A stretch of 34,821 bases of DNA. Source: Clostridia bacterium. Lineage in GTDB: Bacteria; Bacillota; Clostridia; Oscillospirales; SIG627. Shown one piece after another: positions 29,997-34,821 of this stretch (its first letter is position 1; every line of letters begins with the position of its first letter). Under the pieces are notes generated by a model. The model did not search any database. It was not told where the DNA came from and was given only the letters and a program-made list of their open reading frames with translations. The translations under genes were made by a program, and so were the position numbers. The DNA is taken from positions 1 through 34,821 of the forward strand of contig JAFQMA010000010.1 in the NCBI GenBank assembly GCA_017414535.1, given 5' to 3'.

Positions 29997-30982
29997 GAAA
30001 CGGCAGAAAAGAAGGCTTGCAGGTTTTCCCAAGGGGCATGGGCGGGAATATCACAGCCCGAGGAAAGCACAAAATTTTGATAGGAGCCGAGCCGATCAAT
30101 CAAGTCCCTGACCGCCTCGTTCACCGTCTCCGGAGTGCCGTTGGCCAGCTTTGCCACAGGATCCACGTTTCCCATGCACAAAGCATCGGCAGGGGCGCTT
30201 TTCAGCACCGTCTCCATATTCAGCGCATTGCCGAAATGGTACGCATCCGCACCCAAGGCGAACACGCTGTCCAGCATTCCGCCAACGGAATTGCCGCAGT
30301 TGTGATAGATCACGGAAAAGCCTTCCTCCTGCAGGGTAGAAACGATCTCCTTCACGTAGCGATGGGAAAACTCCTCAGCCATATCGGCCCCCAAAAGCCC
30401 CGCCAAGGGCTCCGCCATCATGACACCGTCGGCACCCGCTTTCTTCATGGCCTGTCCGTAGGAGATCAAAAAGGCGGTAACCTTTTTCAAAACGGTATGC
30501 ACCGTTTCCGGCTCGTCAAAGCAGGAATAAATGATCTCGGTCACGTCCATCAAGCGACCCGCCAAAGAATAGGGGCCGATCATGCCTGCCAAGACGGGCT
30601 TGTCCTTGATTTGCGCCTTGGCTAAGGCAACGCCCTCAATATACAAGGGAATGCGCCCCGCCGCCAAGGAGGGAACCGCAAGCCCATCCGCTTCGGCGGC
30701 GCAGGTGATCAGCCGTCCCGTAACAGCGGGTACCTCGTCGGGGAAAAAGCGCACGGCGGCACCAAAGGCCTCCGCCTCTACCGAAAGATCCATGGGGCTG
30801 ATAGCCGCCGGCGTATCCGTTTCGGTGGCAATAAGCGTCATGGCCGCGGCTTGGTGCTCGGCGCTTTTCACCATTTCTTCCACGGTGATCCCCAGCCGCT
30901 TTGCGGCGGGAAAGGACAAAATAGGCAGGGCGCGGCGCGAAGAAGCGGAGGCCGCTTGCCAAAGCAGCTTCTTTACGTTCAT
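29993..30982 (-). CDS. URO-D-family methyltransferase, MtbA/MtaA-like (second copy in operon)
   Basis: These zinc enzymes move a methyl group between a corrinoid protein and a thiol acceptor (coenzyme M in methanogens). The 329-residue protein keeps the zinc motif His227-x-Cys229 (YHNCGNS) and Cys310 (SSGCDIP), typical of MtbA/MtaA. It lacks the Arg-rich N-terminus of genuine uroporphyrinogen decarboxylase. I chose ATG 30982, preceded by GAGGAAG. It starts 10 bp after the corrinoid gene and overlaps DUF2284. Its acceptor in a bacterium without coenzyme M is unclear; tetrahydrofolate or another thiol would have to serve. Confidence 0.87.
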   Translation of the reverse strand: MNVKKLLWQAASASSRRALPILSFPAAKRLGITVEEMVKSAEHQAAAMTLIATETDTPAAISPMDLSVEAEAFGAAVRFFPDEVPAVTGRLITCAAEADGLAVPSLAAGRIPLYIEGVALAKAQIKDKPVLAGMIGPYSLAGRLMDVTEIIYSCFDEPETVHTVLKKVTAFLISYGQAMKKAGADGVMMAEPLAGLLGADMAEEFSHRYVKEIVSTLQEEGFSVIYHNCGNSVGGMLDSVFALGADAYHFGNALNMETVLKSAPADALCMGNVDPVAKLANGTPETVNEAVRDLIDRLGSYQNFVLSSGCDIPAHAPWENLQAFFSAVS

Positions 30983-30992
30983 TTTTTCTTCC

Positions 30993-31625
30993 TCATTCCT
31001 TACAAAACGCAAGCGCGACCTCGGCGGCGGTGGCAGCATCCGAAGAAAACGCATCGGCGCCGATCTTGTGAGCGAAGTCCTCGGTCACGGGGGCACCGCC
31101 CACCATGATCTTCACTTGATCGCGTACGCCCGCACGCTCGGCAGCCTTGACCACCTCCTCCATCGTCACCATGGTGGTGGTCAGAAGCGCGGAAATGCCG
31201 ATGACCCTGCAATTTTCCTTTCGAGCCGTTTCCACAAAGGTCTCGGGAGCTACGTCGACACCGAGATCGATGACCTCCAGCCCCTTGCATTCCATCATCA
31301 TCTTAACCAAGTTTTTACCAATGTCGTGGATGTCCCCCTTAATGGAGCCAAGACAGACCTTGCCCGTCATACCGCTCTCCTCCACGGAAAGATGAGGCTT
31401 TAACATTTCCGAGCCCTGCGTCATGGCACGTGCGGCCATCATCACGTCCGGCACGAATACGGTATTGTTTTTAAACTTCTCGCCAATTACGCTCATGCCC
31501 CGGATGAGCCCGTCCTTCAAAATGGTCTCGGCAGGGATCCCTTCCTCCAAGGCCTTGCACACCAGCTCCTTAACGGCATTTGCCTTGCCGCTCTGCAGCT
31601 GCAGGGAAATTTCATTTAAAATCAC
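30993..31625 (-). CDS. Corrinoid (B12-binding) protein, MtbC/MttC-like
   Basis: This 210-residue protein is the methyl carrier of the system. It has a helical cap (residues 1-85) and a Rossmann-like cobalamin domain with lower ligand His100 in GDIHDIGKN. GISALLTTTM and MVGGAPVTEDFAHKIGADAF complete the fold. I chose GTG 31625, with TTGGAGG at a good distance and the family-like start ILNEISLQLQSGK. An in-frame ATG at 31652, directly after the upstream stop, is an alternative adding nine residues. The cobalamin domain is closely similar to that of metH in this window. Confidence 0.9.
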   Translation of the reverse strand: MILNEISLQLQSGKANAVKELVCKALEEGIPAETILKDGLIRGMSVIGEKFKNNTVFVPDVMMAARAMTQGSEMLKPHLSVEESGMTGKVCLGSIKGDIHDIGKNLVKMMMECKGLEVIDLGVDVAPETFVETARKENCRVIGISALLTTTMVTMEEVVKAAERAGVRDQVKIMVGGAPVTEDFAHKIGADAFSSDAATAAEVALAFCKE

Positions 31626-31652
31626 TTTGATCTGCCTCCAATTTCTTTCCAT

Positions 31653-32612
31653 TTAATAACTGCCCTCTTCACGCCAGATGCGATGCATCAATTCGTAACG
31701 CTCCAATGGCATCCCGGTATAAACACAATTTGAGGTGCAGAAGATATAGCCAAAGCCGTTCATGCCCTCCCTCAAAGAGCGGCGCACGTCGGAAACGACC
31801 TCTTCCTCGGTGCCCGTTTGCAGCAAGCCGCAATTCACGTTACCGCACAGGGCAACTCGATCGCCGTACAAACGCTTGACCTCCGAAAGGCTGACTCCCG
31901 CCTGTGGATCAAGGGAGTGCAAGGCATCCGGCTGACAGTCCACGATCTGGTCCAGAATGGGCATCACATTTCCGTCGGTATGCTTGATGGAATAAAAGCC
32001 CATATCCCGATAGGCACAGATAGCGCGGCTCAAATACGGAGCAATAAAGGTCTCGAACATGGCAGGAGAGAAAAACGGATTGACGTTGAAGCAATAGTCG
32101 CTGGCCATCATAAAGCCATCTACCAGCCCTCTCTTGGAAAGCACCTCAGCGATCTCCAAGCGGCGTGCAAGACGCTCCTCCGCTTCTTTTTTCAGACCCG
32201 TCTCATCCTCATACATCCGCTCGGTGAAGGACATCATGTTTTCGCCGTCGGGCATGGCAAAGGTAGGATCCCCCTCCAGCATAAGAAAATATCGATCGCC
32301 GGTTTTCTCTCGAACGGTCTCCAAAAGACGCAGGATCTTGTCGTATTCTGACATCTGCTTAAAGCCGAATTCTATGAAAATGGCGCTGTGCTGATATTTT
32401 TCCGCGGTCATTATGTAGGTCTCCGCGTCGTATTCGATATGCAGCCTCCTTTCTTTTTGAGTCATTTGATCCCAACGGTCGAGGCTTTTCTGAAAGGGGT
32501 GGATGCGCCCCAAAGCCTCCAGGGTCAAAAAAAACATCATTTCAAAGGTAGGACAATGGCCCTCGATAGGCTCTCTTTTTAAGGCTTTGATAAACCGTTC
32601 TCTTTCTGTCAT
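31653..32612 (-). CDS. URO-D-family protein with altered zinc site, candidate first methyltransferase
   Basis: The 319-residue protein is a URO-D-fold TIM barrel: it opens TERERFIKALKREP and continues with FSPAMFETFIAPYLSRAICAYRDMG, IKHTDGNVMPILDQIVD and the tail CTSNCVYTGMPLERYELM. Unlike MtbA/MtaA it has His211-x-Asp213 in place of His-x-Cys, with possible metal ligands at Cys261, Cys292 and Cys296. It is not a heme enzyme, as the uroporphyrinogen site is absent. I chose ATG 32612 with AGGAG upstream. It is the first enzyme gene after the AraC regulator. Because the operon lacks MttB/MtaB-type genes, it is the best candidate for taking a methyl group from the unknown substrate, as the URO-D part of CmuA does with chloromethane. 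Confidence 0.83.
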   Translation of the reverse strand: MTERERFIKALKREPIEGHCPTFEMMFFLTLEALGRIHPFQKSLDRWDQMTQKERRLHIEYDAETYIMTAEKYQHSAIFIEFGFKQMSEYDKILRLLETVREKTGDRYFLMLEGDPTFAMPDGENMMSFTERMYEDETGLKKEAEERLARRLEIAEVLSKRGLVDGFMMASDYCFNVNPFFSPAMFETFIAPYLSRAICAYRDMGFYSIKHTDGNVMPILDQIVDCQPDALHSLDPQAGVSLSEVKRLYGDRVALCGNVNCGLLQTGTEEEVVSDVRRSLREGMNGFGYIFCTSNCVYTGMPLERYELMHRIWREEGSY

Positions 32613-32625
32613 CCTGCACGCTCTC

Positions 32626-33501
32626 CTATCTGTTTTCGTCTTGTTCCTCAATGAAAAATCCTGAATTTCTTTTCTTCTCGTATCTCTTACGGTACTGCTG
32701 GGGAGTCATATGAAAATGTCTGTAAAACTGCTTGAAAAAAGAGGATTCCGAGGTGTATCCCACAAGTCCGACAATTTCGCCGATCTTCTTTTTGGTAGTA
32801 AACAGTAAGTATGCAGCGTGATCCATACGTGTAGCAATAAGTTTTTCCTGAAAGCTCATCCCGTAGTTGTTTTTTAAAACTCTGGAAAGTTGACGCGTGG
32901 AAATATGCAACAGCTGTGCCAGGGTATCCTGTGTAATGTATTCGGAAAACCTCGTTTCGAAAAAGGTATCGATCATGGTGGTGCCCTCCACCGCGCCCTC
33001 CTTTTCGGGGAGAGAACGCTGGAAATTTTCGAGTCGGAGACGACGGAAGGACTTGATAAGGATTTCCTTCAAAAGCAAGCTCTGCATATCCTTTGAAAAA
33101 AGATTATTAGCTTCGTATTCGTAATAAAAATTTCGACACAGCTCCACCAATTCAGAGGTCAGAGAGAACACCCCGTAACAAGGATACTGCCTTTGGAGAG
33201 AATCCAAAAGCTTTCCCTCTGATAAATAAAAGCAAAAGGTGAAGCGCTCAAACGCCTCCGGCAAAACGCGGGTCTGATGGTACGCACCGGGCGAAATCAA
33301 AATTCCTTGTGCGGACAGCTCAACGCGGTCGTATTCCACCTCGGCTACGCCTTTCCCGCGCAAAATGAGATGCAGCTCATAATCGGGATTGCAATGGCGG
33401 TTGGTTTGCCATTCGTATCGGGAGCGCGGAATACGCGATATCTCAAAACGGGAAAATACCGTATCTTCTCCAACTTGAAAAGAAAGACTACTGTTTTTCA
33501 T
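32626..33501 (-). CDS. AraC-family transcriptional regulator of the corrinoid operon
   Basis: The 291-residue protein has an N-terminal cupin-type sensing domain (PDYELHLILRGKGVAEVEYD, ISPGAYHQTRVLPEAFER) and a C-terminal AraC double helix-turn-helix (ITQDTLAQLLHISTRQLSRVL, then KIGEIVGLVGYTSESSFFKQFYRHFHMTPQQYRKRY). It lies 13 bp upstream of the URO-D gene on the same strand, so it is probably first in the operon and responds to the methylated substrate. Two ATG codons are adjacent; I chose the second (33499-33501) because AGAGG is five bases upstream of it. Confidence 0.88.
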   Translation of the reverse strand: MKNSSLSFQVGEDTVFSRFEISRIPRSRYEWQTNRHCNPDYELHLILRGKGVAEVEYDRVELSAQGILISPGAYHQTRVLPEAFERFTFCFYLSEGKLLDSLQRQYPCYGVFSLTSELVELCRNFYYEYEANNLFSKDMQSLLLKEILIKSFRRLRLENFQRSLPEKEGAVEGTTMIDTFFETRFSEYITQDTLAQLLHISTRQLSRVLKNNYGMSFQEKLIATRMDHAAYLLFTTKKKIGEIVGLVGYTSESSFFKQFYRHFHMTPQQYRKRYEKKRNSGFFIEEQDENR

Positions 33502-33553
33502 CATTACCTCTGTTATAAAAAATCTTGCCGAGAAAAGGAACCCACCTATTACA

Positions 33554-33581
33554 AGAATAACAGTTTAAAGCAACTTTTCAA
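33554..33581 (-). promoter_or_regulatory. Possible promoter of the AraC-corrinoid operon
   Basis: Minus-strand TTGAAA (33576-33581) and TATTCT (33554-33559) are 16 bp apart, about 50 bp upstream of the start. The match is moderate; an activator-dependent promoter would not need to be strong. Confidence 0.4.
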
Positions 33582-33668
33582 TGCAAAGATGTGTCATCAT
33601 TTTGAAGAAGAAGTCTTAAATGCGCAGTAATTCCTGCTTTTTAAACAAAAAACAGTTCATTCAAGACT

Positions 33669-33700
33669 AAAAGCACCCGAAAAAAATTCGGGTGCTTTTT
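33669..33700. terminator. Terminator of spoVT
   Basis: AAAAGCACCCGAA (33669-33681) and TTCGGGTGCTTTT flank an A5 loop and end in a T-run. It lies at the spoVT stop on the minus strand. Confidence 0.8.
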
Positions 33701-34233
33701 TATTCCTCCAGTTGACGGCCCAAATATAAGCCCGCCGTGCGAATCAGCGCCTTTTCCGCCTCCGTGGGAAGCTTCAGCTCGTTTTTCAGCAGAATGAAGG
33801 CGCCGATCACGTCCCCTTCCGCTAAAATGGGCATCATGGCAGATACGTAATAGCCCTCGGGCCCCATGGGGATCTTCTGCGCCTCCATGGTGAATTCATA
33901 AAGGCTACGCCCCTCCATGATCTTCTCCGCCTCTGCGGAAAGTCGCTCCGACATTATACCCTTTTTCGGCACGCCTGCAGAAGCAATGACCCCATCCCGA
34001 TCGCACACCGCCACCGCAATGCCCCAGCTTTTATAGAGAGTATCGCAATACCCCTGTGCCTCCGTCAGCATCTCCCCCACGGGTGAATATTTCTTGAAGA
34101 TCACTTCCCCATCCCGATCCGTATAGATCTCCAATGGGTCTCCTTCACGAATCCTCATTGTTCTTCTGATTTCTTTGGGAATCACCACACGACCAAGGTC
34201 GTCTATTCTTCGAACGATTCCAGTAGCTTTCAT
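33700..34233 (-). CDS. spoVT: Stage V sporulation protein T, AbrB-family regulator
   Basis: SpoVT is a forespore transcription factor that tunes late sporulation genes. The 177-residue protein begins with the AbrB-type swapped-hairpin domain (MKATGIVRRIDDLGRVVIPKE, then RRTMRIREGDPLEIYTDRDG). A GAF-like C-terminal domain follows (about 55-177, with VAVCDRDGVIASAGVPKKG and YYVSAMMPILAEGDVIGAFI). I chose ATG 34233, with AAGGAG nine bases upstream; the longer frame to 34404 adds 57 hydrophobic residues that cover the promoter. It shows the organism's lineage makes, or once made, endospores. Confidence 0.94.
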   Translation of the reverse strand: MKATGIVRRIDDLGRVVIPKEIRRTMRIREGDPLEIYTDRDGEVIFKKYSPVGEMLTEAQGYCDTLYKSWGIAVAVCDRDGVIASAGVPKKGIMSERLSAEAEKIMEGRSLYEFTMEAQKIPMGPEGYYVSAMMPILAEGDVIGAFILLKNELKLPTEAEKALIRTAGLYLGRQLEE

Positions 34234-34268
34234 ATATACATTTCTCCTTAAATTGCAAATTGTGATAC

Positions 34269-34297
34269 TATTATTTGTAACTCGTGGGAATTTATAC
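34269..34297 (-). promoter_or_regulatory. Sigma-G/F-like promoter candidate of spoVT
   Basis: Minus-strand GTATA (34293-34297) and AATAATA (34269-34275) are 17 bp apart, matching the forespore sigma-F/G pattern (GYATA, CATAMTA) at all but one base. In Bacillus spoVT is sigma-G dependent. The low-GC sequence makes chance matches possible. Confidence 0.4.
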
Positions 34298-34305
34298 TGC
34301 ATAGA

Positions 34306-34334
34306 TTTACTTTTGAAATGAAATATGTTATAAT
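34306..34334 (+). promoter_or_regulatory. Promoter of the AT-rich terminal ORF
   Basis: TTTACT (34306-34311) and TATAAT (34329-34334) are 17 bp apart, followed by a leader of about 15 nt. Confidence 0.5.
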
Positions 34335-34354
34335 AAATCAAAGGTGGTGATTTT

Positions 34355-34821
34355 GTGAAAAACAAAAAACAAATAATAACAATTATTCTTTCCGTTCTTA
34401 TCACCTTAGCAGTTGTTTTTGCTGTCTTGTTTGGTATAAAGATATATCAAGACAAACTTGTTGAATCAGGTTATAGCGAAACGCCAAATTCTGCTAATCA
34501 ATATGCCAAAGACGTAACTATGCTTCAATTGATTGCTACTCCCGAAAAATATGACGGTCAACTTGTTAGAGTTATCGGTGTGGGTAATCTTGAATTTGAA
34601 GGTAATTGCATTTCACTCAGCAAAGAGGATTTAAAATACGGTGTTGGCAATTCTATTTGGATTGAACTCGGTGAAAAAGCAATTTCATACGAAGAAGCAC
34701 AAAAATTTAATGGCGATTATGTAGTCATAGAGGGTGTTTTTGATAAAGACGATTGCGGACATATGGATATGTTCTGCGGTTCAATCAAAAATATCAGTCG
34801 GTATGAATTGTGGGACTCTTA
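34355..34821 (+). CDS. Membrane-anchored protein with an OB-fold-like domain, partial
   Basis: The frame starts at GTG 34355, with AGGTGGTGA upstream, and stays open to the window end (155 codons). It begins MKNKKQIITIILSVLITLAV, a positively charged start plus one membrane helix (about residues 7-28). It continues with a soluble part containing YDGQLVRVIGVGNLEF, GNSIWIELGEK and GDYVVIEGVFDKDDCGHMD, which reads like a small beta-barrel (OB-like) module seen in some lipoprotein-like proteins. The last complete codon is followed by TA, so the stop may lie just outside the window. Its A+T bias is much stronger than that of the other genes here. I cannot assign a function. Confidence 0.7.
   Translation, partial: MKNKKQIITIILSVLITLAVVFAVLFGIKIYQDKLVESGYSETPNSANQYAKDVTMLQLIATPEKYDGQLVRVIGVGNLEFEGNCISLSKEDLKYGVGNSIWIELGEKAISYEEAQKFNGDYVVIEGVFDKDDCGHMDMFCGSIKNISRYELWDS

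Noticed and set aside
31653..32612. Heme-biosynthetic HemE
   Set aside because: The operon contains corrinoid and RACo genes, there are no other heme genes, and the porphyrin-binding N-terminal arginines are missing.
33277..33630. 117-residue plus-strand frame at the AraC gene 5' end
   Set aside because: Mostly inside the AraC coding region, with no Shine-Dalgarno site; the rest is noncoding sequence.

Overview
The window looks like a chromosomal segment of a moderately GC-rich, spore-forming member of the Bacillota, probably class Clostridia and possibly a gut lineage. The grounds are the gene families (spoVT, a clpP/clpX/tig cluster, separate genes for methionine synthase and its activation domain, a YdjG/YdjI-like pair), strong Gram-positive Shine-Dalgarno sites, and many promoters close to TTGACA-N17-TATAAT. 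No rRNA, tRNA, CRISPR array, transposase or phage structural gene was found. Placement below class is inference.

Layout. 1-121: a compact array of five short palindromes separated by a repeated ATTTCAC/T spacer. 144-3998 (-): a deoxynucleoside catabolic operon deoC-deoD-deoB-pdp. 4246-7634 (+): trigger factor with a Lys/Ala/Pro tail, clpP, a terminator, then clpX. 7689-9474 (-): an XRE/S24 LexA-like repressor and a membrane-anchored protein of unknown function. 9709-13599 (+): metF, a free-standing methionine synthase activation domain, and a truncated metH, forming a one-carbon/methionine operon. 13637-17144: an AraC regulator divergent from a sialate-lyase-like aldolase and a FAD-dependent oxidoreductase. 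17177-18149 (-): two small genes and an AT-rich noncoding stretch.

18265-21146: a seven-transmembrane LuxR-type regulator, divergent from a repeat-containing membrane-anchored surface protein; their shared intergenic region carries a four-tract guanine motif. 21200-23931 (-): an SPFH/zinc-ribbon protein, a TFIIB-type zinc-ribbon membrane protein and a small membrane protein, resembling the Bacillus YdjG/YdjI envelope module but without PspA. 24273-27971 (+): rpe, then an operon of HpaI-family aldolase, aldo/keto reductase and Gfo/Idh/MocA oxidoreductase, likely for an unidentified sugar or sugar acid.

28017-33501 (-): a six-gene corrinoid methyltransferase operon (AraC regulator, URO-D-family protein, corrinoid protein, second URO-D-family methyltransferase, DUF2284 metal protein, RACo-type reductive activator). 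It has none of the usual first methyltransferases (MttB, MtaB, MtmB types), so its methyl donor and its methyl acceptor are both unknown. This is the best candidate for an undescribed system here. 33700-34233 (-): spoVT with a sigma-G-like promoter. 34355-end (+): an AT-rich membrane-anchored ORF cut by the window edge.

Two B12-dependent modules (MetH and the corrinoid operon) lie about 15 kb apart and share closely similar cobalamin-binding domains. All functional calls come from reading translated sequence and recalling family motifs; no database search was run.
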